Below are positions 42,575 to 51,777 of a DNA stretch of 64,000 nt, in pieces. The notes under the pieces are model-generated. The model searched no databases, was not told the DNA's origin, and saw only the letters and a program-made list of their open reading frames with translations. The DNA comes from Superficieibacter sp. HKU1 (GTDB lineage Bacteria > Pseudomonadota > Gammaproteobacteria > Enterobacterales > Enterobacteriaceae). Position 1 is the first letter of the stretch. Each line of letters begins with the position of its first letter. The DNA is taken from the NCBI RefSeq assembly GCF_029319185.1, contig NZ_CP119754.1, positions 1 through 64,000 of the forward strand, read 5' to 3'. A program made the translations under genes and the position numbers.

Positions 42575-42610
42575 GTTCTGTATGTGGAACTATTATTCTG
42601 TATGTTGAAT
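42575..42610. promoter_or_regulatory. Tandem pseudo-palindromic operators of the sugar-acid operon
   Basis: GTTCTGTATGTGGAAC (42575-42590) and ATTCTGTATGTTGAAT (42595-42610) are two 16-base pseudo-palindromes sharing TTCTGTATGTKGAA. They start 20 bases apart, two helical turns. Such TTC...GAA sites suit IclR-type regulators. They lie 14 bases upstream of the aldolase gene; no regulator gene is next to the operon. Confidence 0.6.
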
Positions 42611-42843
42611 TGAGTACAGCAAATTAGTAAATCTTTCGTCAATCGCTTTCGGCGGGATAAGTAAACAATTGTGATGGACGTCAGATTTGGCACAGGTACT
42701 GGCGAGGATCTCCGTGTTCTATAACCAGGGCGTAGAGGGGCAATATGGACTGTTAATGGAACAAACGCTTTTATTCGACAGCCATATCATGAGAGGCTAT
42801 TGCCCGGCTGCGTTGACTGGAAAGGACATAAAGCGAGATACGC

Positions 42844-43296
42844 ATGATTTGGATAATGCTGGCAACGCTGGTCGTTGTTTTTGTTATAGGCTTTCGGGTA
42901 TTAACTTCGGGTTCCCGGCGGGCAATCCGCCGCCTGAGCGAACGGCTGGGACTGACGCCTGAGCCGGTAGAGTCGATGATCGACCAGATGGGTAAGACAC
43001 CCGGCCATGAGTTCTTACAGTACCTTGAGCGCCCGGATGAGTCACATCTGCTCAACGCCGCGCATGTACTGCTGATCTGGCAGGTGTCGGTGGTTGATAG
43101 CAGCGAGCAAAATATGCTGCGCTGGCACCGCCTGCTGCAAAAAGCACGGCTGGCAGCCCCTGTCACCGATGCGCAGATCCGTCTGGCCCAGGGTTTTCTG
43201 CGCGAACTGGAACTGGAAATGTATGAACTGAATGCGTTCCAGACGCGCTATAACGCGCTCTTTATGCCGGAAGATGGGGTGTACTGGCTGCATTAA
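42844..43296 (+). CDS. yicN: YicN (DUF1198 membrane-anchored protein)
   Basis: The 150-residue product has one N-terminal membrane helix (MIWIMLATLVVVFVIGF) and a cytosolic helical domain (LIWQVSVVDSSEQNMLRWHRLLQKA). It matches the DUF1198 family, of which E. coli YicN is a member of equal length. Function is unknown. It lies directly upstream of nepI, in K-12-like order. Confidence 0.8.
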   Translation: MIWIMLATLVVVFVIGFRVLTSGSRRAIRRLSERLGLTPEPVESMIDQMGKTPGHEFLQYLERPDESHLLNAAHVLLIWQVSVVDSSEQNMLRWHRLLQKARLAAPVTDAQIRLAQGFLRELELEMYELNAFQTRYNALFMPEDGVYWLH

Positions 43297-43387
43297 ATCC
43301 ACCAATAGTTGCCGAAACGTTAAGTAGATCACATTCAGAATGTTACACTGAGCGGCTGTACGTTAAAAATCACGCCGGGTAAGCATA

Positions 43388-44578
43388 ATGAGTGAGCACA
43401 ATCTTAAAACCCCACACGGAGACGTCACGCGTCCAAACTGGGCGGCGGTATTTGCCGTGGCGTTTTGCGTCGCCTGCCTGATTACCGTTGAGTTTTTACC
43501 GGTGAGTCTGCTGACGCCAATGGCGGAGGATCTGGGCATTTCTGAGGGGCTGGCGGGACAGTCCGTGACCGTGACCGCGTTTGTGGCAATGTTTGCCAGT
43601 CTGTTTATTACCCAGACTATTCGCGCTACCGACCGCCGCTATGTGGTGATCCTTTTCGCTGTGCTGCTGACGCTGTCATGCCTGCTGGTATCATTTGCCA
43701 ATAATTTCACGTTATTGCTGCTTGGGCGAGCCTGTCTGGGGCTGGCGCTGGGTGGCTTCTGGGCTATGTCGGCCTCGCTGACCATGCGGCTGGTACCGGC
43801 GCGCACGGTGCCAAAGGCGCTGTCGATCATTTTTGGCGCGGTCTCTATCGCGCTGGTAATTGCCGCGCCGCTGGGCAGTTTCCTCGGCGGCGTGATTGGC
43901 TGGCGCAACGTGTTTAACGCAGCGGCTGCCATGGGCGTTATCTGCATTTTTTGGGTATGGAAATCGCTGCCGTCATTGCCTGGTGAGACCGAGCACCATG
44001 AAAATATGTTCGGCCTGCTGAAGCGCCCCGGCGTGCTGGCGGGGATGATTGCCATCTTCATGTCCTTTGCCGGACAGTTTGCCTTCTTTACTTATATTCG
44101 TCCGATTTTTACCACCCTGGCGGGGTTCGACGTAGATGGCCTGACGCTGGTGTTGCTGAGCTTTGGTATTGCCAGCTTTATCGGCACATCATTCTCAGCC
44201 ACTATCCTGAAACGTTCAGTGAAGGTGGCGCTCGCCTGTGCCCCGCTGGTGCTCGCGCTTAGCGCGCTGGTACTGATGCTATGGGGTACGGATAAAATCG
44301 TGGCCTCAACGGTGGCTGTGGTATGGGGTCTGGCCTTTGCGCTGATCCCGGTCGGCTGGTCGACGTGGATCACCCGCACGCTGTCCGATCAGGCGGAAAA
44401 AGCCGGATCGATCCAGGTGGCGGTGATCCAACTTGCCAATACCTGCGGCGCGGCAATCGGCGGTTACGCGCTTGATAACCTCGGCCTGCTGTCGCCACTG
44501 GTACTCTCCGGTAGCCTGATGCTGCTGACGGCGCTTCTGGTGACAGCGAAAGTACGCGTAAAGGGTAATATGCATTAA
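43388..44578 (+). CDS. nepI: Purine ribonucleoside exporter NepI
   Basis: NepI is a proton-driven 12-helix MFS antiporter that exports inosine and guanosine. The 396-residue product matches E. coli NepI in length and in long stretches such as the regions near TVEFLPVSLLTPMAEDLGIS and ADQAEKAGSIQVAVIQLAN-type helix 10. The start ATG 43388 lies in AAGCATAATG with weak ribosome binding. A bidirectional terminator separates it from the convergent porin gene. Confidence 0.93.
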   Translation: MSEHNLKTPHGDVTRPNWAAVFAVAFCVACLITVEFLPVSLLTPMAEDLGISEGLAGQSVTVTAFVAMFASLFITQTIRATDRRYVVILFAVLLTLSCLLVSFANNFTLLLLGRACLGLALGGFWAMSASLTMRLVPARTVPKALSIIFGAVSIALVIAAPLGSFLGGVIGWRNVFNAAAAMGVICIFWVWKSLPSLPGETEHHENMFGLLKRPGVLAGMIAIFMSFAGQFAFFTYIRPIFTTLAGFDVDGLTLVLLSFGIASFIGTSFSATILKRSVKVALACAPLVLALSALVLMLWGTDKIVASTVAVVWGLAFALIPVGWSTWITRTLSDQAEKAGSIQVAVIQLANTCGAAIGGYALDNLGLLSPLVLSGSLMLLTALLVTAKVRVKGNMH

Positions 44579-44581
44579 AAA

Positions 44582-44609
44582 GGGAAGGCCGATGAAGGCC
44601 TCCCGTCTT
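44582..44609. terminator. Terminator between nepI and the porin gene
   Basis: GGGAAGGCC and GGCCTCCC pair with one bulged A around GATGAA and are followed by GTCTTTT on the plus strand. Flanking A-runs allow action on both strands. Confidence 0.8.
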
Positions 44610-44612
44610 TTA

Positions 44613-45992
44613 TCAGAACCACGCCTCCCACATTGCGCCGACGTTGAAATCGTCCAGTGTCTCATCATCGGTGCCGTTAACGCGGGCGGTGCGTTTGTTA
44701 TCAACTTCGCCGCCGGTTACGTAGAAGCGCAGCATCGGCCGGAACTCCGGCCCCATAGCGATAGAAATATTCTGTGAGAGCGTGACTTTCCAGCCTTTGT
44801 TATCGCCGCCTTCGTCATAATCCACCCGCTGATAGCCCGCTTCCAGCCAGGTAGAATGCACATCATTCCAGAAATACATCGGACGCACGATAGCGCCGTA
44901 GTTTTTGCGATTGTCACTGCTGTCATCGCTATTGTCGTAATCATGGAAGGCTAACAGATATTCCACCTGTGCCTGTTGGGTAAACTTATGGCTACCCTCA
45001 AAACTGGCGTAAATCGCTGTCAGATCGTCGGTTTTGCTGTAAACGCTGTTATCTGAGTTATCCGAATAGCGGGCAATCACTTTATTTACGCCGCTGTCGT
45101 TGGTATGGCTTAACACTACGCCCCCCTGCCAGGCTTTCATCCGCTCATCACTTTCGACATCTTTTGAGTCAAAGCCATAGTTGGCGTACAGCTCCAGATC
45201 CAGCGGGCCGACGTTCATGCCGTGAATTTTAGAGGTCAGTGCGTAGTTACCTTTGTCGCCCGTACCGGAGCCGCCGGTACAAGTAATCCGCGACGGGTTC
45301 GCTTCGTCTTCCATCACTTCAGGACTACAGGATTCCACGGCGGCGACCGCAGCGACATCAAACTTCACGCCGCCGATATCGAAGTTTTTCACCCCGGCAC
45401 CCTGCCCGTCGTGGTTCATCCAGAAGTAGTCGTTGATCCCCTGTTGCGGTCGCTGGTGGAAATCACGCCCTGCCCACAGATAGGCATCCGGATTAGAGGC
45501 CAGCACATTCGTCACGCCCGCATAAGCCTTTTTCAGGTTAACCTCATCGCCCCAGTGGTCGAACATCACGTTGACGTCCCAGATGGCCCCACTGTCACTT
45601 TTAAACGCTTTTGAAAGCTGGAATTCGCCGCCGTTACCTTCATTACCCAGACGGCCAATCGCCGACGCGCCATTATACGAGCCATCCACGCCGACATATT
45701 TCTGATCGCCTGCTTTAAAATGCGCGCCATAACGGGCATAGCCGCTGAATTTTACGCCGAAGGGAATTGCCATATCCGGGCTTTGCGCCGCGCTTTGTGG
45801 CTCGTTGACAACGTCCGCTTTTTTCTCGACCGCCGCATCCATTTTAGCCTGACGTTCGGCGAGCGCTTTATCGACCGCTTTGGCGACAATGGCATCGAGT
45901 TGTTCCTGCGTAAATTCCTGTGCGAGGACAGAAATTGGGCAAAGGGCGGCAATAACTGCCAGTGTTAATGGAAGTTTTTTTACTATTTTCAT
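44613..45992 (-). CDS. Carbohydrate-specific outer-membrane porin (LamB/ScrY/BglH-like)
   Basis: The start is ATG 45992 (MKIVKKLPLTLAVIAALC), giving a clear signal peptide cleaved after VLA. The 459-residue product then has a short Lys/Glu/Ala-rich coiled coil (about 25-55), as in ScrY. A maltoporin-type 18-strand barrel follows, with GYARYGAHFKAG, WAGRDFHQRPQQGINDYFWMNHDGQG and a C-terminal aromatic W-F. It sits downstream of the beta-glucoside PTS genes and probably lets aryl-beta-glucosides or cellobiose cross the outer membrane. It has its own 167-base upstream gap. Confidence 0.88.
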   Translation of the reverse strand: MKIVKKLPLTLAVIAALCPISVLAQEFTQEQLDAIVAKAVDKALAERQAKMDAAVEKKADVVNEPQSAAQSPDMAIPFGVKFSGYARYGAHFKAGDQKYVGVDGSYNGASAIGRLGNEGNGGEFQLSKAFKSDSGAIWDVNVMFDHWGDEVNLKKAYAGVTNVLASNPDAYLWAGRDFHQRPQQGINDYFWMNHDGQGAGVKNFDIGGVKFDVAAVAAVESCSPEVMEDEANPSRITCTGGSGTGDKGNYALTSKIHGMNVGPLDLELYANYGFDSKDVESDERMKAWQGGVVLSHTNDSGVNKVIARYSDNSDNSVYSKTDDLTAIYASFEGSHKFTQQAQVEYLLAFHDYDNSDDSSDNRKNYGAIVRPMYFWNDVHSTWLEAGYQRVDYDEGGDNKGWKVTLSQNISIAMGPEFRPMLRFYVTGGEVDNKRTARVNGTDDETLDDFNVGAMWEAWF

Positions 45993-46159
45993 GGTTATCT
46001 CAATGTAATTAACTATTTTTAGATAATAACCACCCGTTTTTGGTCTGACTGAATAAGCCGCTATCACCAAAACAAGTTGATTTTATTTTTACTCTCGGGT
46101 ACGGGTTAATTAAATGCTATCGTAATAAATACTCCATTCCAGAAGTTAACTATCAGAAA

Positions 46160-46462
46160 TTAACGTTGATAAAGATGAATAATTTCACCTGCCAGTTCAC
46201 GCGCCAGTAGTGACGTCATTAAATGATCCTGGGCGTGAACCATAATTAAGGTCATTGGCTGCCTGGCTTCTCCGGCATCCTGTTCGATCAGTTTGGTCTG
46301 CATCTTATGCGCATCGCGGGCGTAACCATCGGCTTCGCGCAGCAGGCTGTTAGCCTCGTCAAAATTACCGTCGCGCGCGGCCTGCAATGCTTCAAAACAC
46401 AGGCTGCGCGACTGGCCTGCATTGACGATAATTTCCATGACGGCTTCTTCTAATATAATCAT
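46160..46462 (-). CDS. PTS lactose/cellobiose-family enzyme IIA
   Basis: The 100-residue product carries the phosphoryl-accepting His at about 76 in MVHAQDHLMTS and the trimeric helical-bundle pattern VNAGQSRSLCFEALQAA seen in ChbA. I choose ATG 46462; ATG 46465 sits too close to GAGGG. It starts seven bases after the GH1 gene ends, so it is in the same operon. Confidence 0.9.
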   Translation of the reverse strand: MIILEEAVMEIIVNAGQSRSLCFEALQAARDGNFDEANSLLREADGYARDAHKMQTKLIEQDAGEARQPMTLIMVHAQDHLMTSLLARELAGEIIHLYQR

Positions 46463-46469
46463 CATTCCC

Positions 46470-47858
46470 TCACTCTTTATCAAAACCAATACTGGCGGCG
46501 ACGGCAGCGAACCATTCACCACTCTCTTTAACGATCCGCTGCTGCGTGATTACATCGAGCTGGACAAAACCATAACGATTTTTATACCCATTGCACCATG
46601 ACCAGTTATCAATAAACGTCCACATATGATATCCAAGACACTGGCAGCCCTCGCTAATTCCTTTATGCAACCAGGCAAGATGGCTGGCGACAAATTCAAT
46701 TCGATAACTGTCTTTTATTTGCCCGCCATCAATAAAGCGCGCTTCGTTTTCAACACCCATCCCATTCTCAGAAATAAAACAGCGTGGGTTATTATAATTA
46801 ACACGTAAATTAGTCAGAATATCGTAAATACCCGGTGCATAAATTTCCCAGCCGCGATAAGGATTCATTTGCCGACCGGGCATCTCGTAATGGTCAAATA
46901 ACCACTCAGGCATAAACGGCGCATCGGGGTTAACGGCGCTGTCCCGACATTTCACCCGGCGCGGCTGGTAATAGTTAATCCCCAGCAGGTCGATTTTGCC
47001 ATCGGCAATCAGCGCGCTATCGCCTGGCTCGCAAAGCGGAAGCTGGTCGTATTGCTTAAGCAGTTCCACTAAATCCTGTGGATATTCCCCACGCAATACG
47101 GGATCCAGAAAGCTGCGATTAAACAGGAGGTCAGCGTAGTGCGCCGCTTTCACATCCGCCGGATTTTCTGAACGGGGATAAGATGGCGTCAAATTAAGTA
47201 CAATGCCAATTTCACCTGCGTAGTGCCCGGCACGCCAGCGGCGGACCGCAGAAGCATGGGCCAGCACCGTATGGTAAGCCACCGTCGCCGCCCGGCGAAA
47301 ATCGACCACATTCGGATAATGAAAGTCATACAGATAACCGCCTTCTACCGGTACGATTGGCTCATTAAAGGTGAACCAATGCTTCACGCGATCGCCGAAA
47401 AGCGTAAAACAGGTTTCCGCGTAGCGGGCAAACGCGGCAACGACTTCACGATTTTCCCAGCCGCCTTTTTCCTGCATCACCATCGGCATATCGAAGTGGA
47501 ACAGGGTAATAAATGGCGTAATTCCCTGTGCCAGCAGTTCATCGATCACCTTGTTGTAGAACGCCACCGCTTCGGGGTTAACCTCGCCAGTGCCGTCCGG
47601 GATCAGCCGTGACCAACTGAGTGAGGTACGAAAGCTGTTATGATTTAACTGCTTTAACAGGGCGATATCCTGCTTCCAGTGCTGGTAAAACGTCGACGTC
47701 TCATCCGGGCCGATCCCCTGATGAAAGCGCCACGGCTGACGTGAGTACCAGATATCCCACGTCGTCTGGCTCTTACCGCCGCGCTGACTTTCCCCTTCGG
47801 TTTGTAGCGCCGAGCTGGCGCTCCCCCACCAGAAGCCTGCGGGAAATGTATATTTCAT
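46470..47858 (-). CDS. 6-phospho-beta-glucosidase (GH1)
   Basis: The start ATG 47858 (MKYTFPAGFWWGSASSALQ) gives 462 residues. It is a GH1 TIM barrel with acid/base E166 in TFNEP and nucleophile E364 in ISENGMG. The phosphate-binding C-terminal loop W-S-x-x-N-G-Y-K-x-R-Y-G (NWSWCNGYKNRYGF) marks 6-phospho specificity. It hydrolyses the phosphorylated beta-glucoside delivered by the PTS genes around it. In E. coli carrying the bgc operon, the gene set is comparable. Confidence 0.93.
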   Translation of the reverse strand: MKYTFPAGFWWGSASSALQTEGESQRGGKSQTTWDIWYSRQPWRFHQGIGPDETSTFYQHWKQDIALLKQLNHNSFRTSLSWSRLIPDGTGEVNPEAVAFYNKVIDELLAQGITPFITLFHFDMPMVMQEKGGWENREVVAAFARYAETCFTLFGDRVKHWFTFNEPIVPVEGGYLYDFHYPNVVDFRRAATVAYHTVLAHASAVRRWRAGHYAGEIGIVLNLTPSYPRSENPADVKAAHYADLLFNRSFLDPVLRGEYPQDLVELLKQYDQLPLCEPGDSALIADGKIDLLGINYYQPRRVKCRDSAVNPDAPFMPEWLFDHYEMPGRQMNPYRGWEIYAPGIYDILTNLRVNYNNPRCFISENGMGVENEARFIDGGQIKDSYRIEFVASHLAWLHKGISEGCQCLGYHMWTFIDNWSWCNGYKNRYGFVQLDVITQQRIVKESGEWFAAVAASIGFDKE

Positions 47859-47875
47859 AATAATGACCTCTTCCT

Positions 47876-49210
47876 TCACAAAGAATTGCTGTTGACGGTT
47901 TCAGCGGCAGGCACGCTGCTTTGCGCTTTCTGCTCTTCGGTTTTGATCAACGAGCGTTCATAGGCGCGAAGGAAAGGCAGATACATCAGCGCCGACATTG
48001 CCATACAGATGAAGCACATGATCACCGGACTGAGCGCCCAGTTCGCTGCCCACGACGCCCCGATAGGCGCAGGTGTCGTCCACGGTGTCAGTGAGACGAC
48101 CTGTTCCAGCCAGCCCATACGCGTAGCGGCGTAAGCCAGACAGGCGTTGACCAGCGGGACGCAGACGAACGGAATGAACAGCATAGGGTTCATGATGATC
48201 GGTGCGCCGAACAAAATCGGTTCGTTAATGTTAAAGAAACTGGGCACGACGCCCATTTTGCCGATAGTACGCAGGTGCGTCACCCGGCTGCGCAGTAGCA
48301 GGAAGGCCAGCGGTAGCGTTGAACCTACGCCGCCGATGAGCAGATAGTGGTCCCAGAAACCTTGCAGGTAAACGTGCGGCAGAGCGGCCCCCGCAGCCAG
48401 CGCGGCCTGGTTTGCCGACAGGTTTGCCATCCAGAACGGGTTCATTATGCCAGTGACGATCAGCGAACCGTGGATACCGGCAAACCAGAAAATCTGGCAC
48501 AGCAGCACCGACAGCAGGATTGCAGGAAGGGAATCCGAGGCGGAGACCAGCGGTTCAAGCAGGTGCATAATGGCCTGCGGAATAATCATCCCGGTTTTCG
48601 CTTCGATCAGCAGATTGAGCGGATGCAGCGTGGCGATCACTACCAGCACCGGGATCAGGATTTCAAATGAACGCGCCACGCCGGTCGGGACTTCTTTCGG
48701 CAGGCGAATGGTGACATTGTTCTGCTTCAGCCAGGCATAAACGCGTGTCGAGTAAATCGCGGTGATCAGTGCCGTAAAAATCCCCTGACCTGACAGGTAC
48801 TGCGTTGATATTTTGCCGTCGGCATACGGGGCCGCGACCAGCAAAAATGCCATAAAGGCCAGCAGACCGGACATCACTGGATCGAGATTAAACTGGCGGC
48901 CCAGGCTGGCCCCGATCCCCACCGAGATGAAAAAGGTCATTACGCCCATGCTAAGGTTAAACGGCAACATAAGCTGTTCCCGATAGTTCTGGGAAAAATC
49001 CAGCCAGCCGCGTGCGAAGCTATTAGTGGTTTCAGCAGAGAACGGCGGAAAAATAAACACCAGCATAAACGAACCGATGATCATAAATGGCAGCGCGGCG
49101 GTAAAGCCGTCACGGATCGCTATCACGTACTTTTGCTGCCCCAGACGGCCAGCGAGCGGGGTGATGGATTGTTCAATGACGGCAACCATTGACTGATAGA
49201 GCGAACTCAT
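47876..49210 (-). CDS. PTS lactose/cellobiose-family enzyme IIC
   Basis: The 444-residue membrane permease shows the family signatures IRDGFTAALPFMIIGSFMLVF, FWFAGIHGSLIVTGIMNPFW and the substrate-site FFNINEPILFGAPIIMNP. About ten membrane segments are visible. It works with the separately encoded IIB upstream and IIA downstream. It is 17 bases from the GH1 gene. Confidence 0.92.
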   Translation of the reverse strand: MSSLYQSMVAVIEQSITPLAGRLGQQKYVIAIRDGFTAALPFMIIGSFMLVFIFPPFSAETTNSFARGWLDFSQNYREQLMLPFNLSMGVMTFFISVGIGASLGRQFNLDPVMSGLLAFMAFLLVAAPYADGKISTQYLSGQGIFTALITAIYSTRVYAWLKQNNVTIRLPKEVPTGVARSFEILIPVLVVIATLHPLNLLIEAKTGMIIPQAIMHLLEPLVSASDSLPAILLSVLLCQIFWFAGIHGSLIVTGIMNPFWMANLSANQAALAAGAALPHVYLQGFWDHYLLIGGVGSTLPLAFLLLRSRVTHLRTIGKMGVVPSFFNINEPILFGAPIIMNPMLFIPFVCVPLVNACLAYAATRMGWLEQVVSLTPWTTPAPIGASWAANWALSPVIMCFICMAMSALMYLPFLRAYERSLIKTEEQKAQSSVPAAETVNSNSL

Positions 49211-49222
49211 AATGACACCTTT

Positions 49223-49537
49223 TTAATGTGCCGCTTCGATGAGCGACAGAGCGTAATCCAGCACCTTGTCACCGCGCTGCATACCGTAATCCATCATATC
49301 AATGGCCTGAACGGGAATGCCGTGAGTGGCAGCCTTTTCGGAGAGTGTTTTTAACATATATTTTACCTGCGGTCCGAGCAGCACCACCTGATATTGCGGA
49401 AACTGCATATCAAATTCGGAAACGCCGTAAGCATCAATTTTCACTGGCAGCGCACGCTGGGCAGCGACTTCTTCCATCTTTCTCACCAGCAGACTGGTAG
49501 ACATCCCGGCGGAACAACACAGCATAATCTTGTACAT
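49223..49537 (-). CDS. PTS lactose/cellobiose-family enzyme IIB
   Basis: The 104-residue product has the phosphocysteine loop CCSAGMSTSLLV with C8 as the likely phosphorylated residue, as in ChbB. ATG 49537 is well spaced from AAGGAAGG. First gene of the beta-glucoside PTS operon (order IIB, IIC, GH1, IIA, porin). Confidence 0.92.
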   Translation of the reverse strand: MYKIMLCCSAGMSTSLLVRKMEEVAAQRALPVKIDAYGVSEFDMQFPQYQVVLLGPQVKYMLKTLSEKAATHGIPVQAIDMMDYGMQRGDKVLDYALSLIEAAH

Positions 49538-49589
49538 CGACAACCTTCCTTAAATGTAAAAACTTATTGCGGGGATGATTGGATAACAT

Positions 49590-49607
49590 ATGGAAACCGG
49601 TTTCCAT
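49590..49607. promoter_or_regulatory. LacI-type operator near the PTS operon
   Basis: ATGGAAACCGGTTTCCAT is a perfect 18-base palindrome with the central CG typical of LacI-family operators. It lies 53 bases upstream of the IIB gene. Confidence 0.85.
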
Positions 49608-49713
49608 TTATAAACTGCAGAACTGTGACCGCTATCAATGTCCTGCTGTTATTGGCTGAAGTTATGCGCTTCAGGTCACGTATTTAGGCGGGCTTTTGCA
49701 AATCTGGCTACTA

Positions 49714-49732
49714 ATGGAAAATCGGTTTCCAT
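49714..49732. promoter_or_regulatory. LacI-type operator near the regulator gene
   Basis: ATGGAAAATCGGTTTCCAT has the same 7-base arms with a 5-base centre. It lies about 97 bases before the LacI-family gene, suggesting autoregulation or looping with the first site 124 bases away. Confidence 0.75.
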
Positions 49733-49828
49733 GAAAAAAGGAAACGGATATACTGCAAGTGGCGAATATTTAAGCCAATGTTAAAACCAGAGTGAAATGG
49801 ACTGGCTGAGGACCGAAAGAGGATAAAG

Positions 49829-50782
49829 ATGTCTACAATCAACGATGTATCGCGTTTAGCTGGGGTATCTAAAGCCACAGTTTCACGGGTGTTGAGCGGC
49901 ACGCGCGGCGTGAAAGAGGCCAGTCGACAAGCAGTATTGAAAGCGGTCGAGGAGCTTAACTATCGGCCAAATGTGATTGCACAATCACTGTTCAGCCAGT
50001 CGACGGGCTGCATCGGGGTGATTTGCGCCCAGGATAATATTAATCAGACTACCGGTTATCTTTACGCGCTGGAAAAACAACTCAGCCAGCATCAAAAACA
50101 TCTTCTGCTGCGGTTCGCCAATACTAAAAACGACGTCATGAGCGCGCTTGATGAGCTAAGCTGCGGCCTGTGTGATGATATATTAATTATCGGTGCCCGC
50201 TTTCCGCTCACTATTCAGCAGGATAATGTCATTCAGGTGGACTGCTCGGTGTCCGGCGATGTAAACAGCATCCAGTTTGATCATGCTTTTGCGGCGGAAA
50301 CCGCCTGTCATTATCTTATCAGCCAGAATCGCCGTCAGATTGCGCTTATCCAGCCGGGCGGCAGCGGGTTTACCGAGCAGGTACTGCTGGGCTATAAGCA
50401 CGCGCTGGAAAAAAACTTTCTGCCATTTAACCGCAATCTGGTCTTTATGGAGTGTACGTCTTCTTCCGTTGCGCTTCAGGAACTGCTGAATAACGCCACG
50501 ACCCTGAATTTTAACGCGTTGCTGGTGGCGGACGAGCAGGAGGCACAGCGGGTGATCCCCCAGCTCCAGGCGTTTAATAAGTCAGTACCGGACGACATTA
50601 TGGTCTTCAGCCTTGCCGGATCGTTACAACTCCCTGGGATCCCGACGATACCAGCCATTGAATATTCTATGGATGCGATGGCCGCGCGTATTGTCAGTTG
50701 GCTGAATGAAAAAACGCAAAACGTTCTCGATTCCTGTGTTTTGCGCGGAGATTTAATTATTCCTGACGTCCGTCGACGTTAA
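49829..50782 (+). CDS. LacI-family repressor of the beta-glucoside PTS operon
   Basis: The 317-residue product has the LacI helix-turn-helix and hinge (INDVSRLAGVSKATVSRVLSG, LNYRPNVIAQSL) and a periplasmic-binding-like effector domain. It is similar in layout to AscG. It is divergent from the PTS genes with two matching operators between, so it almost certainly controls them. Its 3' end overlaps the convergent yicL by 26 bases. Confidence 0.88.
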   Translation: MSTINDVSRLAGVSKATVSRVLSGTRGVKEASRQAVLKAVEELNYRPNVIAQSLFSQSTGCIGVICAQDNINQTTGYLYALEKQLSQHQKHLLLRFANTKNDVMSALDELSCGLCDDILIIGARFPLTIQQDNVIQVDCSVSGDVNSIQFDHAFAAETACHYLISQNRRQIALIQPGGSGFTEQVLLGYKHALEKNFLPFNRNLVFMECTSSSVALQELLNNATTLNFNALLVADEQEAQRVIPQLQAFNKSVPDDIMVFSLAGSLQLPGIPTIPAIEYSMDAMAARIVSWLNEKTQNVLDSCVLRGDLIIPDVRRR

Positions 50783-51689
50783 CCGGTTTCTTTGCGTACC
50801 CTTTACGCCGCGAATCCATCGCAATCAGCACCACCGAGGAGAGGATCAGCAGCGTACCGAGCCAGTCCGGCAGCGTAAAGGTAATGCCCAGCAGCAGCAG
50901 CGAGAGTAACGCGCTGCTCAGCGGTTCCGCGCAGCTAAGAATGCTGGCTTTCGGTCCGCCGATCATCTGCGCGCCCTTCAGATACATGCTGAAGGTCAAC
51001 GCCGTACCGATCACCACCAGATAGAAAAACGCCAGCAGCAGGCCGCCGTTCACCACAAAATCGGTTTCATTTCCGGCGTAGAATGGCAGCAGCATCGCGC
51101 CGCCCAGCAGCATACTCCAGCCGACGACCGGTAGCGTGCCGAAGCGGGCAATCAATGTAGAGGGATACGTCGTATAAAAAGCGGCGGAAAACGCCGAAAT
51201 AATCCCCCAGATCAGCGCCGCAGGAGAAATTGACAGCGAGGTCGGGTCGCCGTGCGTCACCAGCAGGAAGGTGCCCGCCAGCGAGGTAAAGATCGCCAGA
51301 AACACCAGCGCGGCGGGGCGCTTTTTGCGCACGGCAGCAAACCAGGCGACGATAATCGACGGGGATAAGAATTGCAGGACGGTCGCCGTCGCCGCGTTTG
51401 ATTTCTCAATGGTGACGAGGAACGTCAACTGGACGGTCAGCGCGCCGACCACGGTAAACATCAGCAGGCTGATGGCATCCTTTGGCGTTTTCAGGATAGA
51501 GAAAATTTTATCGCCGTGGATGAACGACAGCGTTAACAGAATAAAACCGGAGAACAGGAGTCGGATCATGGTCAGGAACGGCGCGGAGATCTGGCTCTCC
51601 TGCATTATAAACTGCGCGCATACGCCGGAACTGCCCCACAGCACGGCAGCGAACAGGACGTACATAATCCCTTTTTTGGTCGATCCCAT
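50757..51689 (-). CDS. yicL: EamA-family permease YicL
   Basis: The 310-residue product has ten membrane helices in two EamA repeats (AAVLWGSSGVCAQFIM and ILSCAEPLSSALLSLLLLGITFT). I recognise it as close to E. coli YicL, which also follows nepI in K-12. Substrate unknown. Start at 51689 behind AGGGAAAA. Confidence 0.8.
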   Translation of the reverse strand: MGSTKKGIMYVLFAAVLWGSSGVCAQFIMQESQISAPFLTMIRLLFSGFILLTLSFIHGDKIFSILKTPKDAISLLMFTVVGALTVQLTFLVTIEKSNAATATVLQFLSPSIIVAWFAAVRKKRPAALVFLAIFTSLAGTFLLVTHGDPTSLSISPAALIWGIISAFSAAFYTTYPSTLIARFGTLPVVGWSMLLGGAMLLPFYAGNETDFVVNGGLLLAFFYLVVIGTALTFSMYLKGAQMIGGPKASILSCAEPLSSALLSLLLLGITFTLPDWLGTLLILSSVVLIAMDSRRKGYAKKPVNVDGRQE

Positions 51690-51777
51690 TTTTCCCTCAA
51701 ATCAGTTTATTTTTTAACGCGCCGCATCATAACATAAGCCTTCGGTATGAAAACTCACCTGAATTTATGAGGAATTA

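Noticed and set aside
32919..42843. Genomic island with integrase and attachment sites
   Set aside because: No integrase, transposase, tRNA or direct-repeat boundary was found; only the glycosyltransferase gene shows clearly deviant composition.
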